Of a stretch of 64,000 nucleotides of DNA, positions 34,731 to 45,293 are shown piece after piece. Location: NCBI GenBank assembly GCA_037893245.1, contig JBAIAA010000517.1:1-64000 (forward strand). The letters run 5' to 3'. Under the pieces are notes generated by a model. It was not told the DNA's origin and did not search any database. It was given only the letters and a program-made list of their open reading frames with translations. The stretch comes from Crossaster papposus. Its lineage: Eukaryota > Echinodermata > Asteroidea > Velatida > Solasteridae. A program made the translations under genes and the position numbers. The first letter of the stretch is position 1. Each line of letters starts with the position of its first letter.

Positions 34731-36589
34731 TCACAATGCTGATATGAACTCGCAGTCCATCCTCAATGCAATCATTTTAAATTTCAATGGGTCAATGCCA
34801 AAAATACCGTTGTTGCCCTGTCCTTTCTTTATCAGATTTGCCTTTGGCAAAACCTCACTCTCCTTAACCATTGTCCTAAATTCGTCACTTCCATTCACCA
34901 AGAATGGCCGGAATGGCGCCGATTTCCAAAACGGAATGATCAGTGTTCCTTTTGCCTTTTCTTTCTGCAATTTTGTGATTGTTCTGACAATTAGCCTAGG
35001 AGGTGGTACCAACCAATTTTCCTCTGACTTCCAGCATTGACCAAATGCGTCTACACCCTCTGTTCCTGGGCACCACCATCTAGAGTTAAACCTGTTACAA
35101 TGCTTATTTAAGTTTGAGGCAAATCTATCAATTGTATATGGCCCCCACTTACTAACCATGTATTCATAAACCCATGGCCTTAATTGCCAATCATCACTAT
35201 CTGCTGTTCTGCTCAATAAATCTGCTTTGGTGTTTATCTTTCTTTGAATCCATTCCGTTCTTAGTGATGTACAGTTCTTTTCACAGCCATTAATACTCAA
35301 CGATACTTGGTTTAAAACCGGTTTCTTGCTGCCGGAACTTAATACAGAATTAACGTTCATATTATCAGTAAAACATTTCACTGCCTTATTCTTCAACATT
35401 AGTGCATTAGTTTTAATAACTCTCTGCACCGCCACGGCCTCTCGCCATGTCGAGCTTTGCACACTTTCCTGTACAGTCCAGGATCCAATTACTTCTGTGC
35501 CTTCAACCAAGGCTCCCGAACACAGGGAAACATAATCACCATACCCAATGGCAGATGCATCACTGAACACATCAATCTCAGTTTCATCTTTTATCTCAAA
35601 GCTCAATCCTTTGTTATTAAGAATTTTCGCTGTTTTCTTCCAATACAAAACTTCATTATATGCCTCTTCGTCTACCGCTACTGGCGCGTTCCAACTAGCG
35701 CGTGAATCAATGCATCGATACAATGCCCTGGTTTTCAATCGGGCCAATTTGCCCACTGCATTCTGCAAACAAATTATCTGGCCAACAATTGAGGCCACAA
35801 ACCTTACTGGAACAATACCTCGTTTATCAGACTGCATTTGATAAATCAGTGAACTCAACGCACTATCCAATCTATCTATTCTCTGTTCGGAGGCATATGT
35901 AACAGCCCCGTGTCCGTACACCAGTTAAAACCTAACCAGGTAACCATTTGTGAAGGCCGCCATTGGCATTTCTCTTGCGCAATCAAAAAACCAAAATCTT
36001 GTAACGATGTTTTTGTGAACTTGCTAAGTGCACCTGCCTGCTCTAAACTGCTATCGCCGCCCAGGCCATCATCAAGATACATAATCATTCTGTACCCTCG
36101 AGACCTCCAAAAGGTCAAAACAACTTTAAGCAATTTCGTGAAAATGTATGGCGCGGTGGCAAGACCAAATGGCAAAACATTGAATTGATAAAAAACATTT
36201 GTTGTCTTTGTGCACCAAGCAAATCCAAGATATGGTCTGTGATCTTCAAAAATCTACATATGATGATAAGCAGATTTCAAATCAAAGGTGAACAAAAAAT
36301 CTCCCTTTCTAAAAATTTGCTTTGCAGTCGATACGTCTTCGTATCTGAATTTAAACTGCTTTAAGTGAGGATTAACATTCCTGCAATCTAGTACCAATCG
36401 TGGTTTTCCATCTCTATTGTAAGCGACTGTCAATGGATTCACCATCAAGGGCTTACTCTGAACCTCTGAAACGCAACCTTTAATTACCAACTGTTCAATG
36501 GCTTTCTCAACAAAAAAATGGATTATCCAAAGCTGTCTTATTATTCCTTAACTGACATGAATCTGGCAATGTTTGGAATGGTAACATAT
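34731..36589 (-). pseudogene. Ngaro-like RT and RNase H, C-terminal portion
   Basis: RT motifs in order: LPFQTLPDS, LRNNKTAL, the RLVLDCRNVNP block, FTFDLKSAYHH, LPFGLATAPYIF and the catalytic YLDDGLGG (about 36080). RNase H follows with DVFSDASAIGYGDYV, STWREAVAV and TDNMNVNSVL, then the family-specific IDRFASNLN...W tail with FWKSAPF. Lesions: a frame change in an A7 run (36516-36522), an in-frame TAG after AYHHM (about 36254), and a frame change near 35900. The N-terminal part of the same gene lies at 40197-40372, separated by the 3.6-kb TIR element. Copies the element RNA into DNA. Confidence 0.85.
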
Positions 36590-37047
36590 AGTCCGGGAGC
36601 TTATGACACGAAATTAAGTCCCGTAGGCACCGAATGATTAGAACATGCCACCTATCTAGATACCTAAATCAGACCCTCCGGAATAAGAAAAACCATGTTG
36701 GCAAAATGTTAAGTGTGGCAGAGGGCGGCCATCTTAGATTTCAAAATGGCCGCCATTTTTAGCCTCTTTTTGGCCTAAATCAACGTTTAAATGTCATATG
36801 AAATCAATCTTTGAGGCTGTAAACACCCTATTGTTTATGTCAAAGGTTGAAACTTTACAATTGTTATTTGCAGGAAAATAAACATGAATGGCTGCCATCT
36901 TGCTTTTCAAAATGGCTGCCCTTTTTTATTTTTGATGAATATGTTTTCCTTTCAATGTCTCAAGAATTGTATGTGGTCAAAAGTTTCTATAATTTACAAA
37001 AAATTGTAGCTGTAAGTTGTACACATGCAACATGTGTAATTGGATAG

Positions 37048-40000
37048 AAGTTATGTTCGCTGTCCCTCGTATCGACGAGACACTATATGCGCTAGTGGGT
37101 GGGTGCAGAGTGGTTTTCCACTCTCGATTTAGCGTCTGGGTATTGGCAGGTTGACCTCGATGAGGATGCCAGCCAGAAGTCAACCTTTGTAGTGCGGAAC
37201 GGTTTATACAGGTGGCGATGCATGCCCTTTGGTCTTTGCAACGCCCCTGCTACATTTGAAAGGGTGATGGAGAAGGTGATGGCAGGTCGTCAGTGGGACA
37301 TCCTGCTGATATACCTAGACAATGTCATTGTGTTTGGCAAGACTGTGAAAGAAGGAATTGAACGACTACGAGTCGTCTTCTCCAGGTTGAGGTGACTTCA
37401 CCGTTGCATGCGCTGACTGAAAAGTCGCGTGAGTTCCAGTGGACAGATGCCTGCCAACATGCATTTGTTGGGTTAAAGCAGAGGCTGCGGACAGCACCGG
37501 TGTTGGCATACCCCGCTCCTGATAGCGACTACATCTTAGATACAGATGCTAGTGGAGATGGGATTGGGGCAGTTTTGTCTCAGATCCATGACGGGGAAGA
37601 GAAGGTCCTTGACTTTGCGAGCCGTAAACTCAACAAGGCAGAAAGGAACTACTGTGTTACTCGGAGAGAACTTCTGGCGGAAGTTGTCTACCTCAGGAAG
37701 TTTAGACAGTACCTGTATAGTCAGAAGGTGATACTCTAAACCGATCATGCTGCTTTTAGGTGGTTGCTTAATTTTAAGGATCCCGAGGGTCAGCTTGCCA
37801 GGTGGTTGTAAGTGATCAGCGAGTACAATTTGACGATTCAACACAGACCTGGGCGGAAGCATGGAAATGCTGATGGGTTGTCCCAGAAGGCCTGCAAACA
37901 GTATGGTCGTGCTGACGCTGATGAAGCGCCAGAGACAGTTGGGGCTGCGAATAAGGCCAAGGTGACAACGACCAGTGAGGTTGACGATGGTCGCCATGAG
38001 GTTGACTCTGACGTGCCGATCCCAGAGGCAAGGGTGAGGGGCATTTTTGCTCAACCACACTTGCCTAAGGATGCAGTCAAAGAGGGTCAACTCGGTGACG
38101 GAAGTATTGGTTGGATGATTAGGTCAAAGGAGTCGGGCACAGTCGGCCCAGTTTAGAGACTGTGTCAGCCTCTGGTCCTCTTGTGATCAGTTGGAGGTGC
38201 TTGGGAGTCCGACGATGGGAAGTCGGTGAGGTTGCGACTACTACTTCCTGGGAGATTTAGAGAGGTCGTACTTCAGGAGCTGCATGGTAGCCGGACGAGT
38301 GACCATACAAAGCATATAAATTCAGCTTCCACTGGCATTCCAAAAAAATACCAAAATTCATAACGAGTAACAGATCATAATACAATATACACTGCATCCA
38401 ATGCCAATGCTTCAATCGAGCCACTCACATGTCACTAACAAATCACTCACAATTCACTTCGTCAAAGTTCATCAACAGCTCGCGAGTCGACCAAAAATGA
38501 ATGATGCGTGACCGACTTGCAGCGACCCGCGACCAGAACACTGATATACAACACAACAAAGGGACGATAAACACGACATGTATAACAAATTAATGATTAA
38601 CCAGTTATTTAACAATCCTGAGATATGCATCAGCAATTACGTCTTGACACACGTATTGAAAAGGTGGATGGCATTTTGAACAAATTAATTTCTAGTGCGA
38701 CAGAGTGAAATGGGTGGAACACAAAGGAGGATGCCAGATATGTTGAATTTAAAATGATTATTCAATGGGTGTGAGGAGTCATGCATAATTTTGTTAACTT
38801 TCAACAAAACCCGATGCTCAAACAAGGAAACAATTGAGGGAAGATTTGAATTAATTATACATTGGGCAATCTTCCTGGGTCTTTCTAACTTCTTGATGTT
38901 TTCTTTTGACAAGTTACCAAAGTTACAAACAAGACAACAAGTAAGAATACTCTGAATCAAGGACTGATAAAAGAGAATTAAAAACCTAATGTCAACGCAC
39001 AATTCCTTCAATTTCCTCAGGAAATATAATCTTTGATTTGCTTTTCCTGCAACACTTTTACAGTTGTTCGTCCATGCTAGTTTACTATCAATCACAGTAC
39101 CCAAATACTTGTACTCAGACAATTGCTGAATAGGTTGATCATGAATAACTAAAGGATCATGAACTACTGCTGACCGACGGAAATCAAAATCAAAAATTCA
39201 TCAGATGTTGCGAGCTGTGTGAGAAGAGGATATCTCCTGCGAAGAGGAGAGTTTCCCCGATCCAACAGTATTTGGTGGGCGAGCCCATGGAGAGAGTGGC
39301 TGTGGACTTGCTGGGGCTACTCCCCGGCCCCCGGAGTGACAGTGGCAACGTCTGGATCATGGTAGTTGGTTACTACTGCTCCAAATGGATGGAGGCATAC
39401 GCTCTGCCTGATGCTAAGGCAGAGACGGTATAGCGAACAAGTTTGTCAGTGAGTTAATTTGTCTGTCGGTTTGGCATTCCCTTGGAATGGCCTTCCGATC
39501 AGGAGACAAACTAAAGTCGGCGGTGTTTGACGGGATGTGTAAGGTCCTGGGAACCATTAACATGGTTGCTGTGATGATTGAACTGAGGAGGAAACAGCGT
39601 GACATGGGACGAGTACTTACCGTACGCATGTTTTGCTTATCGGTGCACTCCCCAAGAGTCCACTGGCGAGTCTCCAAACATGATGATGTTTGTAAGGGAG
39701 GCGAGGCTTCAAATTGATTTGCTGGTTGAGGGTCCTACAGTAGAGAACGCAAAGGCGACAGATTTTTCCCAGAGGTTACGGCAGAATCTGCAAGAGGCAC
39801 ATGGCAGGGCCAGAGAGTGCCTGAAGCAGAGTGCCAAAAACCAGAAGCGAAATTACGATCACAGGGTACATGGCGAAGGCCTAAAGGAAGGCCAGTTTGC
39901 CTGGCTGTACAAGCACGAGGGCGAGGAAGAAGGGAAGAAGGCTAGAACTTTGATGGGTAGGACCATACTTGGTGGTCAACAGACTCTCTGATGTGACCTA

Positions 40001-40078
40001 CCGGATTCAGCTGAAGCCTGGGAGTAGGGTGGTTGTAGTTCACAGCGATCGACTGAAGCCATACACCGGCGAGAATTT
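37048..40078 (+). pseudogene. Ty3/gypsy pol fragment (RT, RNase H, integrase), no LTRs
   Basis: Begins in the RT just before FAVPRIDET and has LDLASGYWQV, MPFGLCNAPATFE and a mutated active site YLDN for YLDD. The RT thumb is deleted. RNase H follows (LDTDASGDGIGAV, YCVTRRELLA, then an in-frame TAA before TDHAAF), then integrase parts interrupted by a LINE (38325-39193): CELCEK, MERVAVDLLG, YLPYACFAYR and a C-terminal SDRLKPYTG. Many stops and shifts. It is a different subfamily from the complete element at 23.5 kb and clearly older. Both edges fall inside coding sequence and no LTR is attached, so it came in as a fragment. Confidence 0.85.
38325..39193 (-). mobile_element. 5'-truncated LINE, RT C-terminal end
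   Basis: A minus-strand ORF (38685-39193) reads FDFRRSAVV, YKYLGTVIDSKLAW, the IRFLILFYQSLIQSIL segment and a RARKI/HDSSHPL-like end: the part after the RT palm of non-LTR retrotransposons of the jockey/CR1/RTE-like clades. The rest is 3' UTR. The 7-bp repeat AAATTCA at 38318-38324 and 39194-39200 is the likely target duplication. No clear poly-A tail. Confidence 0.7.
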
Positions 40079-40168
40079 CAAAACTTCAAAATTGCCAACA
40101 TGTTTTTTGTGCTCTTTAGTACCTAAATAACATGACTAGGTGGGTGGGATCTTCTAATCATTCATTTC

Positions 40169-40372
40169 CTACGGATCACCATAAGCTCCCTGACTAATAT
40201 ATCCCTGATCAATTACAGATCTTACGTGGTCACAAACACCAGCCTTTTCCCAACATTTCATTTTTTGTTTCAAACTGCCAACGGGTGAAACATAACAGGA
40301 AAGCGACATATTGTCATCTGAATACAATACCCGATCAGAAATAGCACCTCTATTTAACGGTGTGTCAAACAA
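40169..40372 (-). pseudogene. Ngaro-like pol N-terminus, cut by TIR element
   Basis: Frame opening just after the gag stop, with PLNRGAISDRVLY, SCYVSPVGSLKQK and VRSVIDQGY, the usual lead-in to the RT of DIRS-order elements. It runs into the TIR element at 40196 and stops within it; the remainder is at 36589 and below. An identical copy is at 47295-47498. Confidence 0.8.
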
Positions 40373-40375
40373 TAG

Positions 40376-41125
40376 TCAATCAGCACAAGAAGTGATATCA
40401 TTATCATGACCAAAATTAACACTTATCTTATCAGTCTTGGCATGGCTTTTCTGAGGACACTCGAACTTCCAATGGCCCGGCTGCCCACACCCAAAACAAG
40501 TTCCTGGCCTTCTTGTGACGCCCGCAGATGGCTGACTTGCAGACACCGGTTGGTGAACGACTTGCGTTGTTGTAGGCCACGCTCCGAATCTAGATCTCTT
40601 TCCTTTCTTGGTCAGCTCCAGCTTTTGCTTCTTTGCGGCCCTGGCCTCTGCTCTCATTATCTTTTTCTCGTCGTCCGAGTCTGAAGCAAGCGGATTGGCC
40701 TCGTACTCCTTCACCAGTTTCCACCCCGTTTCCGAGGCATCCGCCATTCGTATAAGTTTTTGTCGGTGATTGATTAGCGCAATACCTTCGGCTATGTCCT
40801 TTACCGATTGTCCCATTTTTTTCCCAGCGCCTTCCATGTTGCTTTGTGCGTCCCTCAGCTTCGTAGTTACTTTGGAATTAAACTTGTACTGATCTTCACA
40901 GCTTTTTCTCTTGAACGTATAACTGTCGTTCGCCAAAATAGTGTTCTGAATCTTTGCAAGCTGATTTTCTGAAATATCTTGCTGGCTTGTGCTAATCTTG
41001 TCCTCAAATGAGGCAAACTTGCTCGAGATTAGCCCGTCAAGCTTGTTCATTAGTGCGGCCTGCGAACCGATAACGGCCGACTGCACTCTTTCCTCGATGA
41101 AACGTGCTTGCTGATCGAGATCCAT
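40376..41125 (-). CDS. gag-like protein of Ngaro-like element
   Basis: The Met at 41125 (MDLDQQARFIEERVQ) is preferred over the in-frame ATG at 41209, which lies in terminal repeat A. 249 residues: an N-terminal helical, coiled-coil-like half, a Lys-rich segment (KKIMRAEARAAKKQKLEL) and a zinc knuckle CFGCGQPGHWKFECP, CX2CX4HX4C, near residue 215. No lesion is visible. The knuckle implies nucleic-acid binding in the particle. It is followed 3 bases on by the pol frame. Its C-terminal 146 residues recur at 47502-47942. Confidence 0.85.
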   Translation of the reverse strand: MDLDQQARFIEERVQSAVIGSQAALMNKLDGLISSKFASFEDKISTSQQDISENQLAKIQNTILANDSYTFKRKSCEDQYKFNSKVTTKLRDAQSNMEGAGKKMGQSVKDIAEGIALINHRQKLIRMADASETGWKLVKEYEANPLASDSDDEKKIMRAEARAAKKQKLELTKKGKRSRFGAWPTTTQVVHQPVSASQPSAGVTRRPGTCFGCGQPGHWKFECPQKSHAKTDKISVNFGHDNDITSCAD

Positions 41126-41162
41126 TGCGTTATATTTGTAGTACACGTACACATAGTGGCTG

Positions 41163-41342
41163 AAAACGATTATGTGTGCTCGCATGAGTGTGCTTGCTAG
41201 AACTGACATCCTAATCCTTTCACCTCCCTATATACCTCAAGACTTACTCGTTACGCAACTGCACCTGTGCATTCGTCATGCTTACTCGCATAACTATAAG
41301 ACAAATATTTCCCGCTAATCTGCGTAACGCGGGAAATGAATA
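41163..41342 (-). repeat. terminal repeat A of the Ngaro-like element (5' end)
   Basis: 180 bp from AAAACGATTATGTGTGC to GGGAAATGAATA. Its inner part holds an internal palindrome TTTCCCGC...GCGGGAAA. It presumably contains the start site for the element RNA. Confidence 0.8.
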
Positions 41343-41593
41343 AAATCCACGAATAACCAGTTGTTTTCATGTAAAACGATGTGCGATGTACCTGCTCGAT
41401 CCGTCTCCAAAATTCAAATGTGGCTCACAGTCGAGTCACACAGCAGTAACGGTTTTTCTGTGGTATGCGAGGTCACTGCCACAAAAGTGGTACCTTATTA
41501 TTAAGGGTTAAATCAGAGGGCAAGAATGTGACCTTTAAATTAGGCAAACCGCCATCGGCCATAACAGTGTTGTACAGCCCACCTCGCCCACCT
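41343..41593. other. non-coding flank right of the Ngaro-like element
   Basis: No feature seen. Confidence 0.5.
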
Positions 41594-42277
41594 ATATACC
41601 ACACATAGCCCACTTGTTTGCCAGCCCTCTTGAAACCCATTTACAATACAGTCCACCGGGCCCACCTATATCCCACAGAGGTCCCACTTGGGCCAGCCCT
41701 TTCAAAGCCCACTTACAACAGCCCACCGGGCCCAACTATATCCCACACAGGGCCCACTTGGGCCAGCCCTCCCAAAGCCCATGTACAATACAGCCCACCG
41801 GGCCCACCTATATCCCATAAAGGACCCACTTAGGCCAGCCCTACCAAAGCCCACTTACAATACAGCCCACCAGGCCCATCTATATCCCACACAGGGCCCA
41901 CTTGGGCCAGCCCTTCCAAAGCCCACGTACAATAGAGCCCATCGGGCCCATCTATATCCCACCCAGAGCCCATTTGGGACAGCCCTCCCAAAGCCCACAT
42001 ACAATACAGCCCACCGGGCCCACCTATACCCCCCACAGGGCCCACATGGGACAGCCCTCTCAAAACCCACTAACAATACAGCCCACCGGGCCCACCTATA
42101 TCCCACACAGGGCCCACTTGGGCCAGCCCTATCAAAGCCCACTTACAACAGCCCACCGGGCCCAACTATATCCCACACAGGGCCCACTTTGGCCAGCCCT
42201 CCCAAAGCCCATGTACAATACAGCCCACCGGGCCCACCTATATCCCATAAAGGACCCACTTAGGCCAGCTCTACCAA
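41594..42277 (+). repeat. GGGCCC-rich minisatellite, ~85-bp unit, about eight copies
   Basis: Units contain CCCACCGGGCCCACCTATAT, CCCACACAGGGCCCACTTGG and GGCCAGCCCT-CCAAAGCCCA. The array runs straight into the satellite at 42280. Open frames up to 191 aa are repeat artefacts. Confidence 0.95.
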
Positions 42278-42279
42278 AG

Positions 42280-43555
42280 TTGAATTTGGGTGAATCCGGT
42301 TGAATCCGGGTGAATTCCGGTTGAATTTGGGTAATCCGGTTGAATCCGATAAATCCGATAAATCCGGTTAAATTTAATATATTTCGGTTGAATCTAATTA
42401 AATCCAGTAAATTCAATATTTTGCGGTTGAATTGAGGTAATCCGGTTATATATAGTCAATATATTCCGGTTGAATTTGGGTAATCCGGTTGAATCCGTGT
42501 GAATCCGGTTGAATCCGATTATATCCGGTTGAATTCAATATATTCCAGTTGAATTCAGTTGAATCGGATTGAATCCGGTTGAATTCACTATATTCCGGTT
42601 GAATTTGGGTAATCCGGTTGAATCCGGTTGAATCCGGTTGAATCCGGTTGAATCCGGTTGAATCCGGTTGAATCCGGTTGAATCAGGGTGAATCCGGTTG
42701 AATCCGGTTGAATCCGGTTGAATCCGGTTGAATCCGGGTGAATTCCGGTTGAATTTGAGTAATCCGGTTGAATCCGTTTGAATCCGGGTGAATTTAATAT
42801 ATTTCGGTTGAATCTAATTAAATCCAGTAAATTCAATATTTTGCGGTTGAATTGAGGTAATCCGGTTATATATAGTCAATATATTCCGGTTGAATTTGGG
42901 TAATCCGGTTGAATCCGGTTGAATCCGGGTGATTCCGGTTGAATCCGATTAAATAATAATAATAATAATAATAATAATAATTGGGGAGGCTAATCATCCT
43001 TACTCGTACTGGCACGTAAAGGCGCCTATGGCAGTCGGCCACATCGACTCATAATGACTACGAAGCACAGCCTGAGATCGAATGTGTTTGAAAAAACCCT
43101 TGTGGCACAGGAGAGAACCAACGCACAACTCTACTCACAAATGGTCCGTCCGGGAATCAAACCCGGGCCACATTGGTGAGAGGCAAGCGCTTTACACACA
43201 AGCCAGCCATGCCACCCGAAATCCGGTTGAATTCAAATTTGGGTAATCCGGTTAAATCCGGTTGAATCCGGTTGAATCCGGTTGAATCCGGGTAAATCCG
43301 GGTGAATTCCGGTTGAATTTGGGTAATCCGGTTGAATCCGGTTGAATCCGGTTGAATCCGGATGAATCCGGTTGAATCCGATTAAATCCGGTTGAATTCA
43401 ATATATTGCGGTTGATTTGAGGTAATCCGGTTGAATCCGGTTGAATCCGGTTGAATCCGATTAAATCCGGTTGAATTCAATATATTGCGGTTGAATCCGG
43501 TTAAATCCGATTAGATCCGGTTGAATTCAATATATTGCGGTTAAATTTGGAAGTA
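42280..43555 (-). repeat. GAATCCGGTT satellite, inverted copy of the 17.8-20 kb array
   Basis: Same 10-bp family and the same higher-order breaks (GAATTCAATATATTCCGG, GAATTTGGGTAAT) in reverse orientation, with a SINE inserted at the matching position. Confidence 0.95.
42953..43218 (-). mobile_element. tRNA-derived SINE, inverted copy with internal deletion
   Basis: Reverse complement of the SINE at 18841-19184, same flanking satellite bases (AAATCCGG outside the head, GATTAAAT outside the tail), lacking about 45 bp of the body. A shared insertion point means the host satellite block, not the SINE, was duplicated. Confidence 0.85.
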
Positions 43556-44230
43556 CAGGTCCGATTGGGGTCAAACTTGGTATTCATGTATTCCAGGATG
43601 AGTTATATACGAAAATTAAGATGACATTATGATGACGTCATCGGGTGTAATGTAACGTCACATTAAAGGTGTAATTTTTAGGACCCTCTATCTCTGAAAG
43701 TACAAGTCCAATTAGGGTCAAACTTAGTATTCAGGTATTCCGGGATGTGTTATAGACGACAATTATGTTGACATCATGATGACGTCATCAGGTGTCATGT
43801 GACTTCACATTAAATGTGTAGTTTTCCCCATAGGTTTTGTACACGTTTTCCCTCAGACTATTGACTTTGACACTTTGGTAAATTCACTCGACTCCAGACT
43901 TAGCATACACTTAGAACACCACCCACAGATGGTTCAGGAGGAAATTTGGCACGATTGCGTAATTCAAGGTCACGTGACATGACGTTAAAGGTTCAATTTT
44001 TCCCCCATAGGTTGTGTACACGTTTTTCTTTAGACTATTGACTTTGACACTTTCGTAAATTTGATCGACTTGAGACCTAGCACACAGAAAATTCGTGTTG
44101 ATGACGTCATCGTGGGTCATGTGACTTCACATTAAAGGTTTAGTTTTTTTAATAGCATTTTGTACACGTTTTTTTTCAAGCAATATATTTGGCACTTTGG
44201 TAAATCCGATCGATTTTAGACTTGATACAC
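43556..44230. repeat. diverged tandem units with TGACGTCA motifs
   Basis: Two units of about 125 bp (GGGGTCAAACTTGGTATTCA, GATGACGTCATCGGGTG, CACATTAAAGGTG), followed by two or three related units with TTGTACACGTTTT, CTATTGACTTTGACACTTT and CACATTAAAGGTTTAG. Part is repeated again from 47943. Confidence 0.7.
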
Positions 44231-44619
44231 ACTAGACCACCACCCACATATTGAAAGTCATTTTAGACATCCGAAACAGCTCTGTGTTTGTCCACAAACA
44301 CATGTCTAGTTTTGTTTGTTTTAGTTCTACACTATACTGGAAACAACTAATGTCCCAGAGACATGCATGTAAATGTACGTGTTCATAGATAGAGGCCTAA
44401 TGTACTGTGAACTAGAGCAACAGCCTATAGAAACTCTTTTTTTTAAATTGAAACTTTCAAAAAATACAATATACATATGGCACGTAGCTAGCTGTGCACA
44501 CTGACCAACAAATTAAGTTTGGCTTTGTGAAAGTCTGTCGCAATCAAAATAATGTGGCCTATCAGGCCGGCGTTTATTTAGCGGTATGAAATGGCGTAGA
44601 ATATTTCTATTCCAACCCC

Positions 44620-44650
<31 letters not shown>

Positions 44651-44748
44651 ATCCCCATCCCACTGCAAGATGTCAAATGTTGCTGCTCTTTACCTTAATT
44701 TTTGAGTTTACTACTTTTTCCCCTCAGCTGCAATTTATAACAATAATC

Positions 44749-44898
44749 ATGAAGTATTACGCTGGACTTGTTCTGCTGTTGTGCCTCTTCAGCTTGGTCT
44801 CAGTGCTTAGAGATATGAAGAACGTGGGCCACCTGGGCTACCGTATAATGCGCCATTTGGATTTAAGACACATATTGAAGAGTTTCCTAAAGAAACAG
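44749..44898 (+). CDS. first coding exon of secreted protein gene, right copy 1
   Basis: Acceptor TTTTTCCCCTCAG at 44716-44728, ATG at 44749, 50 codons to CAG|GTTTGT. The leader MKYYAGLVLLLCLFSLVSVL is a clear signal peptide. After the leader the reading is shifted relative to the 7.2-kb copy, so the mature parts differ, and the donor is weaker (GTTTGT, not GTATGT). Either copy may be the decayed one. Confidence 0.42.
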
Positions 44899-45014
44899 GT
44901 TTGTTTGCTGTAATTTTAAGGTAAACTTTTGATTACGAATTTGTAAATGTTGACCAAAACTCCAGTTTTCATCAGCAGGATGACCCGGGTGTTTAATCTT
45001 TGACCTTGCAGACA

Positions 45015-45106
45015 CGTGATCCTAACACCGCGTCAGAGACTCCTGTGAGTTTGTACCGCCCAAAACTCCCAGGAGTCTATGAGTATGACGCGGTGTTGGG
45101 ATCACG
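45015..45106. repeat. hairpin, CGTGATCC ends, copy 1
   Basis: Inverted ends CGTGATCCTAACACCGCGTC and its partner before 45106; same hairpin as 6932-7018 and 49053-49144. Confidence 0.8.
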
Positions 45107-45165
45107 CAGAGACAACATTATACATTTAATACGGAATGTTATTATTTTGTGAGTGCTGTTAATTT

Positions 45166-45242
45166 CATTCGGTGACACATGTAATGTTCTATTCCACGAG
45201 GCGCAGCTGAGTGGAATGGAACATTACATCTGTCACCGAATG
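45166..45242. repeat. hairpin, CATTCGGTGACA ends
   Basis: Arms CATTCGGTGACACATGTAAT and inverse around a CGCAGCTGAG loop. Repeated at 49204-49280; a diverged copy is near 6810-6875. Confidence 0.8.
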
Positions 45243-45293
45243 AAGTTATTCTTTCCATCGCACGACGAACGCCTAAATAAATCCTCGCAATCT

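Larger units (their letters stand above)
36590..40196. mobile_element. 3.6-kb TIR element inside the RT gene, carrying a gypsy fragment
   Basis: Ends TAGTCCGGGAGCTTATG and, inverted, TAGTCAGGGAGCTTATG, with inverted similarity for about 170 bp (shared CCGTAGG, GAATGATTAGAA, ACATGTTGGCAA and, using the 47.2-kb copy, GGCAGAGGGCGGCCATCTT). It is flanked by ATA on both sides (36587-36589 and 40197-40199); removing the insert and one ATA restores the expected RT reading frame across the site. Its interior from about 37048 to 40078 is a decayed gypsy fragment without LTRs. No transposase of its own; superfamily unknown. A 3-bp duplication fits Harbinger- or CACTA-like transposition, but the end sequence matches neither obviously. 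Confidence 0.75.
23270..41342 (-). mobile_element. Ngaro/PAT-like tyrosine-recombinase retroelement, inflated by nested insertions
   Basis: Coding order on the minus strand is gag, RT, RNase H, tyrosine recombinase, as in DIRS-order elements; no integrase or LTR belongs to it. The repeats fit the split-direct-repeat scheme. Repeat A (180 bp) lies at the right end (41163-41342) and internally (32071-32187 plus 33473-33537). Repeat B (about 80 bp) lies internally just after A (33538-33617) and again at the left end (23270-23351). The internal A|B junction (GAATA|GTCTTATCC) equals the right end joined to the left end, the hallmark of a circular intermediate. Subtracting the nested insertions and their target duplications leaves about 4.8 kb, the usual size. 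About 320 bp between the left B and internal A are unexplained. No methyltransferase was seen, which favours Ngaro/PAT over DIRS1 types. Confidence 0.8.

Noticed and set aside
36847-37047. Short ORF in the left arm of the 3.6-kb TIR element
   Set aside because: Lies in non-coding arm sequence with AAGATGGCTGCC-type repeats; no protein character.
32071-41342. Treating repeat A copies as LTRs of an LTR retrotransposon
   Set aside because: The element encodes a tyrosine recombinase, has no integrase, and repeat B extends the structure beyond the left copy of A in the split-repeat pattern.
41614-42303. ORFs up to 191 residues in the GGGCCC array
   Set aside because: Tandem minisatellite; open frames exist on both strands and follow the repeat period.
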